Assembly: GCA_963737705.1 (NCBI GenBank)
Contig: CAVTTP010000008.1
Location: 1 to 64,000 of the forward strand
DNA from: PALSA-607 sp963737705
Lineage (GTDB): Bacteria > Actinomycetota > Actinomycetes > Acidothermales > Acidothermaceae
Direction: 5' to 3'
DNA length: 64,000 nucleotides
Below, piece by piece: positions 25,258 to 32,701 of this stretch (its first letter is position 1; the number at the start of each line of letters is the position of its first letter). The notes beneath the pieces are model-generated. The model saw nothing but the letters and a program-made list of their open reading frames with translations. It made no database searches and was not told where the DNA came from. The position numbers were made by a program, and so were the translations under genes.

Positions 25258-25409
25258 GCATCGTCTCTAGCAGGCGCCGGGTGGCACGGGCGACTGGGTT
25301 TTCGTGGTGGGAACGGATCCGTTGGGAATCGCAGTGCCCGGAATGTCGGCGCGTTGGATACGTTGAAGGTGGCTAGTACGCACCATCGAGCGAGACGGGA
25401 CATCCACAG

Positions 25410-26282
25410 ATGCGGTATCGCAAGGTTGGGCGAGGCGTCGACACCTTCACGGTAAGCGCGATCGGCCTAGGTGAGATGCCACTGTCGGTTGCCGGACGAC
25501 CTGACCGCACGCAGGCGATCAACACGATCCATGCCGCGCTCGACGCAGGTATGACCTTCATCGATACGGCTGACGCCTACTGCTTGACTGCGGCCGACCT
25601 CGGCCATGGCGAGCGACTGGTCGCCGCTGCGCTCGCGTCGTACGGGTCCGACACCACCGCAGTTCTGGTCGCGACCAAGGGCGGCCACACGCGTGGTCCC
25701 GACGGTTCGTGGAGTGTCGACGGGCGACCCGAATACCTCAAGCGGGCCGCCGAGCAATCATTGAAGACACTCGGCGTCCCGGCAATCGGCCTCTATCAAT
25801 TCCACCGTCCAGATCCGCGGGTGCCTTACGCCGACAGCATCGGTGCGATCCGGGAGCTGCTCGACGAAGGCAAGATCCTGTTCGCCGGAATCTCCAACGC
25901 CAACGTCACTCAGATCGCGCTCGCGGACCGCATCCTTGATGAGCGTCTTGCGGTGGTGCAGAACCAGTTTGCGCCAAACTTCCGTTCGTCCGAGGGCGAG
26001 CTGAACTACTGCCGCGACAACGGAATTGCCTTCCTGCCATGGAGTCCGCTGGGTGGTATCGGCAATGCGAGCGGTATCGAGCGACGCTACCCGGCATTCG
26101 TCAAGGTCGCTGCGGCCCGCGGCATTACCGCGCAACAGGCCACGCTCGCGTGGATGCTGGCGAAAGGTCCCAACGTCATCCCGATCCCAGGTTCGAGCCG
26201 GCCCGAAACCGCAGTTGCATCGGCGGCCGCAGCCGACATCGATCTGACGGTGGAAGAAGTCGCGTTGCTGGACGCCGCATGA
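25410..26282 (+). CDS. Aldo/keto reductase
   Basis: A 290-residue (beta/alpha)8 NADPH-dependent oxidoreductase. The catalytic tetrad is visible: Asp in FIDTADAY with the following Tyr, Lys in VATKGG, and His in YQFHRPD. The C-terminal IPIPGSSRPET is the cofactor-binding segment. The substrate is unknown. The ATG at 25410 opens the gene after a 152-bp divergent gap. The stop overlaps the next start in ATGA, so it is coupled to the quinone-oxidoreductase-like gene. Confidence 0.92.
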   Translation: MRYRKVGRGVDTFTVSAIGLGEMPLSVAGRPDRTQAINTIHAALDAGMTFIDTADAYCLTAADLGHGERLVAAALASYGSDTTAVLVATKGGHTRGPDGSWSVDGRPEYLKRAAEQSLKTLGVPAIGLYQFHRPDPRVPYADSIGAIRELLDEGKILFAGISNANVTQIALADRILDERLAVVQNQFAPNFRSSEGELNYCRDNGIAFLPWSPLGGIGNASGIERRYPAFVKVAAARGITAQQATLAWMLAKGPNVIPIPGSSRPETAVASAAAADIDLTVEEVALLDAA

Positions 26283-27217
26283 ACGTGCGTGCGGCCCGAT
26301 TGATCGAGCACGGCAAACCGCTCGAAGTGCAGCAGGTAGAGCTTCCGACACCGGCAGACGACGAGGTGTTGGTCGAGTTGGCCTACGCGGGCGTGAATCC
26401 CGTCGATGGCTACAACGCGGCGGGCAAGGTCGCTGCGGACGGGCCGCTGCCGCGCACGCTCGGTGCGGAGGCAGTAGGTCACGTCGACGGCAGGGCAGTT
26501 GTCGTGGCAGGAGGCGGTCTGGGCTCGATCCGCGACGGCGTCTTTGCCGAAGCGGCGGTCGTCCCCCGCACATCGGTCGTGGAGGTACCCGACGGGGTCG
26601 CACTGCGCGAGGCGGCGGCAGTCGGAATCGTCGGGCTCACGGCGTACCAGACGGTCGAGATCGCCGAGATCGGGCCTGGCGACCGGCTGCTCGTGCTGGC
26701 AGGCAGCGGCTCCGTCGGACTCGCCGCGATCTCCTACGCGGTCTCCAAAGGCGCGCAGGTCTGGGGCCAGACCGGTAGCGAGGCCAAAGCCGACGCCATT
26801 CTCTCGATGGGCGCGTCGCGCGCGGTCGTATCCGACGCGGGCGGACTGACGGCGCAGATCCAGGCCTTCGAGCCGACCGCCGTCATCGACTCCCTGGGCG
26901 GCGAGTTCACCCCCGCCGCATTGGCCGCGCTTGCCCCGCGCGGTCGATTGCTGATCTTCGGCGCTAGCTCGGGCGCGGAGGGCAAGGTCCAGCTCCTGCA
27001 GCTCTACCGCAAGCAGCAGCGGATCCTCTCCTACGGCGGACTGCTGGCGACCATCCCCGAGCGACGTGCGGGCATCGTCGGTGCGCTTGCTGCGATCGCT
27101 GGCGGGCAGTTGCGAATCCGCATCGGCGCAGAGCGCAGTCTCGACGAGGTGAACGAGGCCTTCGCGCTGATCACAGACCGCCAAGTCGCCGGCAAGGTGA
27201 TCCTGAAACTCCGCTGA
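26279..27217 (+). CDS. Quinone oxidoreductase-like zinc-independent MDR protein
   Basis: A 312-residue medium-chain dehydrogenase/reductase. The N-terminal GroES-like domain starts MNVRAARLIEHGKPLEVQQV and has AYAGVNPVDGYN. The nucleotide-binding motif is VLAGSGSVGLAAI, followed by GAQVWGQTGSEAKAD. The catalytic and structural zinc Cys sets are absent, as in quinone oxidoreductases. It should reduce quinones or enones with NADPH. The start is ATG at 26279, overlapping the previous stop by four bases; the frame is open well upstream inside the aldo/keto reductase gene. Confidence 0.9.
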   Translation: MNVRAARLIEHGKPLEVQQVELPTPADDEVLVELAYAGVNPVDGYNAAGKVAADGPLPRTLGAEAVGHVDGRAVVVAGGGLGSIRDGVFAEAAVVPRTSVVEVPDGVALREAAAVGIVGLTAYQTVEIAEIGPGDRLLVLAGSGSVGLAAISYAVSKGAQVWGQTGSEAKADAILSMGASRAVVSDAGGLTAQIQAFEPTAVIDSLGGEFTPAALAALAPRGRLLIFGASSGAEGKVQLLQLYRKQQRILSYGGLLATIPERRAGIVGALAAIAGGQLRIRIGAERSLDEVNEAFALITDRQVAGKVILKLR

Positions 27218-27242
27218 CCGCACCGGTGCGCGATGATGTGCC

Positions 27243-28136
27243 GTGACCAATGAGGCGCTGACTTGGCAGGCAGCCGCGTTGATCGGCGCTGCATGTGTCG
27301 CCGTCGCGACCGTCACCGAACGCGTGGTGCCCAACCGCTCAGCTGGCCCTGGCTCTCCTGGTCGGGCCCGCTCTTCCAGGGTCCTCTTCAACATCGCGTC
27401 ATTCGGCCGTGAGGTCGGCATCATCCTCGGCCTGTACGCGCTTTGGCAGCTTGCCGGCGGCTATTCGCTCGGCCATACCAACGAGGCCGTGCGGCGGGGC
27501 CATTGGGTGTGGAATCACGAGCGCTCGTGGCACTTTCCGAGTGAGGTCGCCTTACAGCGGCCGATTCTCGGACACCCGTTCATCGAACAGGTATGCAACA
27601 TCTACTACGCGACCATGCACTTCGGGATGCTGCTTGCCGTCCTGCTATGGCTCTACATCCGCCATCGCGACGCATACCGTCGCACCCGCACGTTGATCGT
27701 GCTGACCACGACGGCATGCCTGCTGGTCGCGCTGGTTCCTGTGGCTCCGCCGCGCCTTATCGACGTCGGGATGGTTGACACGGCCACCGCCTATGGGCAA
27801 TCGGTGTACGCGACCGGGCAACTCGGTGCGGATCAGTATTCGGCAATGCCGTCCGTGCATGTCGCTTGGGCGTTCTTGGTTGCGATCGCGGTGATCAGTG
27901 CGACTCGCAGTCGATGGCGGTGGTTGATTCTCCTGCACACCGCAGCCACCGTCTATGTCGTCGTCGTCACGGCCAACCACTTCTGGCTCGACGGGGTGGT
28001 AGCGGTCGGGCTGCTTGGAATTTCCCTTGCTATACAGGTGTTTTCGCGACGGCTAGTGCTGCGCTATCGCCAGCACCACCGACGTCCGATCGACAAACGG
28101 CCGGACGCCGAGTTGGAGCCGGTCGACGCGACCTGA
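27243..28136 (+). CDS. PAP2-superfamily membrane protein (inositol phosphorylceramide synthase-like)
   Basis: A 297-residue polytopic membrane protein with about six helices. The phosphatase motifs are AMPSVHVAW (the PSxH box) and TANHFWLDG (the HxxxD box), as in the AUR1/PAP2_3 subgroup found in actinobacteria. It probably hydrolyses or transfers a lipid-linked phosphate on the outer leaflet; the substrate is unknown. The start is GTG at 27243, 25 bases after the upstream gene, so it may be in the same operon. It converges on the M15 peptidase gene with a three-base gap. Confidence 0.88.
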   Translation: MTNEALTWQAAALIGAACVAVATVTERVVPNRSAGPGSPGRARSSRVLFNIASFGREVGIILGLYALWQLAGGYSLGHTNEAVRRGHWVWNHERSWHFPSEVALQRPILGHPFIEQVCNIYYATMHFGMLLAVLLWLYIRHRDAYRRTRTLIVLTTTACLLVALVPVAPPRLIDVGMVDTATAYGQSVYATGQLGADQYSAMPSVHVAWAFLVAIAVISATRSRWRWLILLHTAATVYVVVVTANHFWLDGVVAVGLLGISLAIQVFSRRLVLRYRQHHRRPIDKRPDAELEPVDAT

Positions 28137-28139
28137 CCG

Positions 28140-29162
28140 CTAGTTGCCCGTCAAGGAGAAGTGCTGGTAGTCGGGATCGGCCCAGACGCCTCCCCACTTC
28201 CAGCCCACTGCGGCGAATGCATTGACTAGCTGCCCGCCAGGCACCGCCATGCCTGGGCGATACGGCGTGCGCTTTCCGTAGGCCGCTGCTTGCGGCGACG
28301 GCAACACCTGGCCGTTGAACACGTAGGGATTCTCGACGGTGTTCACATCGATTGCCTCGCCATATGCGTGGGCCGACCATTTCGGCGGGCCGTTCGCCAC
28401 CGCGTAGCGGCAGTTGAAGGCAGCGGTGTTGTCTGCAGCCGTCGACGCCGAGTCGCTGGCGCCGAACGCCGAGACTGGGATCATCGTGCGGATCGGGAAG
28501 TGCTCTGCATACAGGGTCTTGAACACCTGCGTGATCGCTGGCACGACCGACGCCGCGATCACCAGCGTGCCCATGTGCGGCTTCGCATCGAAGCCCCAGT
28601 AAGTCATCGTGAGGTTGCGCAGCTGCGCAGGACCGACCGGGCAGGTCGGCGTCCCGGCATGCCAGCTCTTGCCCAGCTGCGCCGCGGTGACGGTCGTTGC
28701 ATTAGCAACGAACACATCGGGGACGACGGCGGCTTGGCTCGTCGGCGACGGCGCGGGAACGGGGTGGCCGATCGCCGTTGGCGGCGAGGCTGTTGGGCGC
28801 CCGGACGGCGTTGGGCGCGTCGAGGGCGACGCGGTCTTGGTGGGACTAGTTGCGGTGGGGCTAGGTGCGGTGGGGCTGGGCGTCGGGGTCGCCGGTTTGG
28901 TCGGTGCAGGGCTCGAGATCGCCGCAGGTAGCTGGCTCGAGGCGGCCGCAGCTGGCCCAGATGACGCTGGCGTCGGTGACGAGGCCGCCGGTGACGAGGC
29001 CGCCGGTGACGCGGGCGCGGATGACGCGGGCGCGGCCGGGCTCGATGCTGCGCTGCCACCCTTGTGGTTGCTCGTGCAAGCGGTGGCTACGAGGCCCATG
29101 ATCATGACTGCCCCGAGCAGCGCCGTCCGCCTTGATGGAGTTTCGCGCTGGATGGCTGCCAC
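28140..29162 (-). CDS. M15-type D-alanyl-D-alanine carboxypeptidase-like lipoprotein
   Basis: A 340-residue exported protein. A lipobox, LVATACTSN, lies near residues 24-32, followed by about 110 residues of Pro/Ala/Ser/Thr-rich linker, partly a 15-bp DNA repeat. The C-terminal domain has AFNCRYAV, KWSAHAYGEAIDVNTVENPY and DPDYQHFS, giving the His-Asp-His zinc site of peptidase M15 (VanY/extensin-like type). It probably trims or cleaves peptidoglycan peptides at the cell surface. The start ATG is at 29160-29162, divergent from the IdeR gene. Confidence 0.85.
   Translation of the reverse strand: MAAIQRETPSRRTALLGAVMIMGLVATACTSNHKGGSAASSPAAPASSAPASPAASSPAASSPTPASSGPAAAASSQLPAAISSPAPTKPATPTPSPTAPSPTATSPTKTASPSTRPTPSGRPTASPPTAIGHPVPAPSPTSQAAVVPDVFVANATTVTAAQLGKSWHAGTPTCPVGPAQLRNLTMTYWGFDAKPHMGTLVIAASVVPAITQVFKTLYAEHFPIRTMIPVSAFGASDSASTAADNTAAFNCRYAVANGPPKWSAHAYGEAIDVNTVENPYVFNGQVLPSPQAAAYGKRTPYRPGMAVPGGQLVNAFAAVGWKWGGVWADPDYQHFSLTGN
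28975..29034. repeat. 15-bp tandem repeat, four copies, in the linker of the M15 lipoprotein
   Basis: GGTGACGAGGCCGCC (28975-28989 and 28990-29004, identical) and the related copies 29005-29019 and 29020-29034. It is in frame and encodes a Ser-Pro-Ala-type pentapeptide repeat in the cell-wall-spanning linker. Confidence 0.85.
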
Positions 29163-29221
29163 GCTTCAGGCTAACCGGGGAGTTTACGCAGCGGTGAGCA
29201 AAGTGCGACACAATCGATGGC

Positions 29222-29935
29222 GTGAACCATGAGCACGATCTCATCGACACGATCGAGATGTACCTGCGCACCATCTTCGAGCTCGAGGAAGAAGGCGCCG
29301 TCCCGCTGCGTGCGCGGATCGCTGAGCGGCTCTTGCAGAGTGTTCCGACGGTGTCGCAGACAGTGGCCCGCATGGAGCGCGACGGGCTCGTCACGATCGA
29401 CGGCGACCGCCGTCTTGAGCTCACCCCCGCCGGTCGGGGGATCGCGACTCGGGTCATGCGCAAGCACCGCCTCGCGGAGTGCTTGCTCGTCGACGTCATC
29501 GGCCTCGAATGGGAGCTCGTGCACGAAGAGGCATGCCGGTGGGAGCACGTCATGAGTGAGGCAGTCGAGCGCCGGCTGCTCGACGTGCTTGGCCACCCGC
29601 AGGAGTCTCCCTATGGCAACCCGATTCCGGGTCTCGCCGAACTCGGCGAAGGTACCGACGACGTCGAGTTCCGCGAAGGGCTCGTTGCGTTGAGTGCAGT
29701 GCCGGAAAGTACGCACAACGTCATCGTGCGGCGTATCGGTGAGCCGTTGCAATCCGACACCGCGTTGTTGGTTCGGTTGCGTCGGGCGGGCATCCGGCCC
29801 AACATGCCCGTGCGAATCTCGCGCGTTGGCGGCGAACTATTCGTTGGTCGTGAGGGCGACGCTGTCGCGTTCGGTGATGCGGTCACGTCGCACGTATTCG
29901 TGTCGACGGCGCCGTCGGTGGCCACAGCTTCCTGA
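29222..29935 (+). CDS. ideR: DtxR/IdeR-family metal-dependent transcriptional regulator
   Basis: A 237-residue protein of the iron-dependent repressor family. LIDTIEMYLRTIFELEEEG starts the winged helix, and SVPTVSQTVARMERDGLV is the recognition helix region. ACRWEHVMSEAVERRL holds the Cys, Glu and His of the primary metal site, and the C-terminal SH3-like domain is present. With Fe(II) it should repress iron uptake and oxidative-stress genes. I call it ideR by similarity; a manganese-responsive paralogue is possible. The start is GTG at 29222, divergent from the M15 gene by 59 bp. A short 16-bp-period repeat follows the stop. Confidence 0.88.
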   Translation: MNHEHDLIDTIEMYLRTIFELEEEGAVPLRARIAERLLQSVPTVSQTVARMERDGLVTIDGDRRLELTPAGRGIATRVMRKHRLAECLLVDVIGLEWELVHEEACRWEHVMSEAVERRLLDVLGHPQESPYGNPIPGLAELGEGTDDVEFREGLVALSAVPESTHNVIVRRIGEPLQSDTALLVRLRRAGIRPNMPVRISRVGGELFVGREGDAVAFGDAVTSHVFVSTAPSVATAS

Positions 29936-29966
29936 GTTATCGGAACGCAGAGCTACCCGAACGCAG
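29936..29966. repeat. Imperfect 16-bp-period duplication between two convergent stop codons
   Basis: GTTATCGGAACGCAG (29936-29950) and GCTACCCGAACGCAG (29952-29966) match at 12 of 15 positions. It fills the 31-base gap between the ideR stop and the stop of the gene on the other strand. Confidence 0.6.
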
Positions 29967-30479
29967 TTATTCGAGTGGGCCGTTCCATGGGGTTGGCGGC
30001 AGTCCGTTGATCTGACGTAGGAACTCGTTGTTGTACCAGTGGCCGAACGCCACGATGCTCGGATCGCGCGGCAGCGTTAGCAATGTCTCGTTGCGACAGA
30101 AGTCGTCGGCGTCATCCATGAGTTGGGTCAGCATCGTCAGGTCGTCGGCCATGTTGGCCGGCACCTGATACGTCAGGTCGACCGTTTGGTCGCCCCGTTC
30201 GATCGCGGCGTCTCGTTCCATGTCTGCGCGCGACGTGCTTGCCCCGAACCGGCGGCCGAGGATGTCAACGAGTTCACGAAGCCGAGGCGGCAGGGCGACG
30301 CCGTTCGCGGGTGTGCCATTGGAGCGGATGGCCATCAGCGTGAATTCCCTGATCAACTCGTCGTGATGCTCCCGGGCTCGTAGGAAGAGCGCGATCGGCA
30401 AGCCGATCAGTCTGACCGTCAGCAACTGTGCATGGTCCGACTGATGCGTGTATCTGCCGAGGATTGGGCCGCCGGTCAT
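29967..30479 (-). CDS. Conserved-looking hypothetical protein
   Basis: A 170-residue soluble protein, MTGGPILGRYTHQSDHAQLL to NGLPPTPWNGPLE. It has a helical middle with LRAREHHDELIREFTLMAI and RLRELVDILGRRFGA, then MADDLTMLTQLMDDADDFCR. No domain is recognised with confidence; the helical pattern resembles small proteins found near anti-sigma and STAS-type regulators in actinobacteria, but no such gene is adjacent here. It has no signal peptide. The ATG is at 30477-30479. A strong 20-bp palindrome separates it from csbD upstream on the same strand. Confidence 0.65.
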   Translation of the reverse strand: MTGGPILGRYTHQSDHAQLLTVRLIGLPIALFLRAREHHDELIREFTLMAIRSNGTPANGVALPPRLRELVDILGRRFGASTSRADMERDAAIERGDQTVDLTYQVPANMADDLTMLTQLMDDADDFCRNETLLTLPRDPSIVAFGHWYNNEFLRQINGLPPTPWNGPLE

Positions 30480-30547
30480 CGGCGCGCGACTCGCATGGAT
30501 CCCATTTCACCACCGTCTTCAGCGCGGCCGCGGCAGATTGGTGAACG

Positions 30548-30588
30548 ACATGCGGGGAGGGCCAGCTCAGCTGACCCTCCCCGCATGT
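30548..30588. terminator. Near-perfect 20-bp palindrome downstream of csbD
   Basis: The arms 30548-30567 and 30569-30588 are complementary at 19 of 20 positions (core ATGCGGGGAGGG / CCCTCCCCGCAT). It starts ten bases after the csbD stop on the minus strand. There is only a weak T-rich flank, but the stem is very strong and most likely terminates csbD transcription. Confidence 0.75.
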
Positions 30589-30597
30589 CGGATTCGG

Positions 30598-30768
30598 TTA
30601 CTTGAAGACGTCCTTCACCTTTTCGCCCGCCTGCTTCAGGTTGCCGGCAGCCTTGTCCACCTTGCCTTCGGCTTCCAAGTCGCGATTGTTCGTTGCCCGC
30701 CCGGCAGCTTCCTTGACGTTGCCCTTTGCGGTCTGTGCGGTGTTCTTCACCTTGTCGGTGGTACCCAT
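30598..30768 (-). CDS. CsbD-like small stress protein
   Basis: A 56-residue hydrophilic protein: MGTTDKVKNTAQTAKGNVKE, then AAGRATNNRDLEAEGKVDKA and AGNLKQAGEKVKDVFK. This is the CsbD family pattern, with a G-N-x-K-E-A-A-G-R box and a second G-K-V-x-K-A-A-G-N box. CsbD proteins are induced by general stress in many bacteria; the biochemical role is unknown. GGAGGAG lies directly upstream of the ATG at 30766-30768. Two 18-bp direct repeats lie 23-61 bases upstream of the start. Confidence 0.9.
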   Translation of the reverse strand: MGTTDKVKNTAQTAKGNVKEAAGRATNNRDLEAEGKVDKAAGNLKQAGEKVKDVFK

Positions 30769-30790
30769 CGGTACTCCTCCTCTGGTGGGT

Positions 30791-30828
30791 CTCTTTCTTT
30801 GGCGTGGAGCCTCTTTCTTTGGCGTGGA
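30791..30828. repeat. Two perfect 18-bp direct repeats upstream of csbD
   Basis: CTCTTTCTTTGGCGTGGA at 30791-30808 and again at 30811-30828, period 20 bp. It lies in the csbD-phoH divergent region, within or just upstream of the csbD leader. A period of two helical turns suits a tandem operator on one DNA face, but a simple recent duplication explains it equally well. Confidence 0.85.
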
Positions 30829-31010
30829 CCGTCGTACCCACGACGGGCCGCTCTATGCAGCGGTGGGCGACACGATCTTGGCCGGTCTGCTCCGCGTCCC
30901 CCCACCACCGCCGGGCTCGCGGCACGATCGGCGGAGCGGCCGCTCCGCTGCCCTGCGGCGGCCGTCTCCAGGCACCGTCAAAGGGCGGTGGCCGTGACGA
31001 CGGGATCTTC

Positions 31011-32456
31011 ATGAGCCTCGTGTCAGCCGACATCTCAGCCGATCTTCCTGCCGAAGTGCCTGCACAGGCGCATTCTGGTAGCAGGGAGGCCGCCATCGCC
31101 AAGATCGTCGTACTGGACACGTCGGCATTGATGTCAGACCCCGAGGGCATTTTCGAAGCCTTCCCGGGCGCTGACATGGTCATCCCGCTCACGGTCGTGC
31201 AGGAGCTTGACGGGCTGAAGAAGCGGCTCGACCCGGCAGGAGGAGCAGCCCGCGATGTCCTGCGTCGTATCGAAGGGCTGCGACTCGAGGCCGGTGGCGA
31301 TCTGCGCAAGCCGCTCGAACGCCCCTTCGGTGGGACAGTGCGGATGCAGGTGAATGGCATCCAGACGTCCTTACTGCGCGAACACGGGCTCTCGACCGAC
31401 ACTCCCGACAACAAGATTGTTGGCACCGCGCTCGGGCTCGCGATGGCTTCGCCGGACGCCGGGCCGGTGCTCGTTGTATCCAACGACACCGCGTTGCGGC
31501 TGACGGCCGCCGCCGTCGGGCTTGCCGCCGTTGAACACAACCCGCTCGACCTCGCGCCGGCGCTCGCGCGCCCCGACGGGTGGATCGCTCTCGATGCCGA
31601 AGTCGCAGTTGTCGATGCGCTGTTCGACTCCCACCAGGTGTCTGTCGACAGCGTCGCCGGTGCGAGCGACCTTGCCGAGAACACGTTCGCGGTGTTGCGC
31701 TCGGGCACAAGTTCGGCGTTGGCGCGGGTGCGCGCTGGCGAGCTGCATCTGCTGGAGAGCCTTGCGCCCGTGTGGGGTCTGAAGGCTGCGAACAAAGAGC
31801 AACGCTTCGCTCTCGACTTGCTGTTGGACGACGACGTGAAAGTCATCGTGCTCGATGGTCCTGCGGGCACCGGCAAGACACTGTGTGCAGTCGCTGCGGC
31901 GTTGCACATGGTTGTCGAGCAGCACCGGTTCGAGCGGTTGTCGGTCTACCGGCCGGTGATCCCAGTCGGTCATGCCGACCTCGGCTACCTGCCTGGCACA
32001 TTGGACGAAAAAATCGATCCGTGGATGGCCGCCATCACCGACGCCGTCGCTGCCTTGTCAGGAGACGGCGCGGCTGCTAGTCGTCGCCGCCAAGACGGTG
32101 GCCGCGGCAAGGTTGCGCAGGACTCGCTCGACTACATCAAGGCGCAAGGCCTGCTCACGATGGAGTCGGTGACCCACCTTCGTGGTCGCACGTTGCACTC
32201 GACGTTTGTGCTTGTCGACGAGGCGATGAACCTTTCGCCGCAGGTCGGCAAGACGCTGCTGACTCGCATCGGCGCCGACTCCAAGATCGTGCTGACTGGC
32301 GACACGTCGCAGATCGATGCACCGTTCCTCTCAGAGCAGACGAACGCGCTGACCGCCGTGGTGTCGGCATTTAGCGGACAGGCGTGCTTCGGCCACATCC
32401 GGTTGACCAGAGGCGAGCGCTCGCCCGTTGCGGAGTTGGCCGCCCGACTGATGTAG
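31011..32456 (+). CDS. PIN-PhoH fusion protein (PhoH2-like ribonuclease/RNA helicase)
   Basis: 481 residues from the ATG at 31011. The N-terminal PIN domain starts at IVVLDTSALMSDP with Asp36 as a metal ligand, followed by VVQELDGLK and DTPDNKIVG, with further acidic residues. The C-terminal PhoH ATPase has Walker A GPAGTGKT (283-290) and Walker B-like FVLVDEAMN. In mycobacteria PhoH2 is an ATP-dependent RNA helicase/RNase paired with a small upstream antitoxin; no comparable small gene could be identified upstream here. The frame is open back to 30726, across the csbD leader, but without a good start. It is probably monocistronic. Confidence 0.9.
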   Translation: MSLVSADISADLPAEVPAQAHSGSREAAIAKIVVLDTSALMSDPEGIFEAFPGADMVIPLTVVQELDGLKKRLDPAGGAARDVLRRIEGLRLEAGGDLRKPLERPFGGTVRMQVNGIQTSLLREHGLSTDTPDNKIVGTALGLAMASPDAGPVLVVSNDTALRLTAAAVGLAAVEHNPLDLAPALARPDGWIALDAEVAVVDALFDSHQVSVDSVAGASDLAENTFAVLRSGTSSALARVRAGELHLLESLAPVWGLKAANKEQRFALDLLLDDDVKVIVLDGPAGTGKTLCAVAAALHMVVEQHRFERLSVYRPVIPVGHADLGYLPGTLDEKIDPWMAAITDAVAALSGDGAAASRRRQDGGRGKVAQDSLDYIKAQGLLTMESVTHLRGRTLHSTFVLVDEAMNLSPQVGKTLLTRIGADSKIVLTGDTSQIDAPFLSEQTNALTAVVSAFSGQACFGHIRLTRGERSPVAELAARLM

Positions 32457-32590
32457 CACTTGCCCTTGAGTTGCTGGGCCAAATGGCCGAATCACCTAGT
32501 GCGGTGTGACGAGAGTTACCTCACGGTGCCTCGAGTGAAATTACAACCGTGTTATTCAGCGTGAACTCCGTTGTGCGCGCGAAATGTCGG

Positions 32591-32605
32591 TTGTTACGCC
32601 TGTTA
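32591..32605 (+). promoter_or_regulatory. Direct repeat TGTTAC-N3-TGTTAC upstream of the NlpC/P60 gene
   Basis: TGTTAC at 32591-32596 and 32600-32605, within the 245-base gap before the peptidoglycan hydrolase gene. Response regulators of the OmpR type, including MtrA, bind direct repeats of about this period, and MtrA controls such hydrolases in mycobacteria. No response-regulator gene is in the window, so this is only a candidate. Confidence 0.3.
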
Positions 32606-32701
32606 CTGGTGGGACTCAGAAAGCTATGGTCGCCCAGGAACGTGCAGCGCATTCGGCGTTAGCGCATCCGCCTTCTTGAGTCCTCGAGTTGTGGAGGTTA
32701 G

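Noticed and set aside
30726..31010. N-terminal extension of the PIN-PhoH protein, or a PhoAT-like antitoxin ORF
   Set aside because: The frame is open, but it runs through the csbD promoter repeats, has low protein-like character and no good binding site.
30476..31909. Very long minus-strand open frame across csbD and phoH
   Set aside because: Out of frame with the recognisable CsbD protein and antisense to PIN-PhoH; a GC-rich codon shadow.
32457..32701. Possible c-di-AMP (ydaO-type) riboswitch before the NlpC/P60 gene, suggested by the presence of disA in the window
   Set aside because: The conserved G-rich and purine core elements of that riboswitch are not seen in the 245 bases; only short direct repeats were found.
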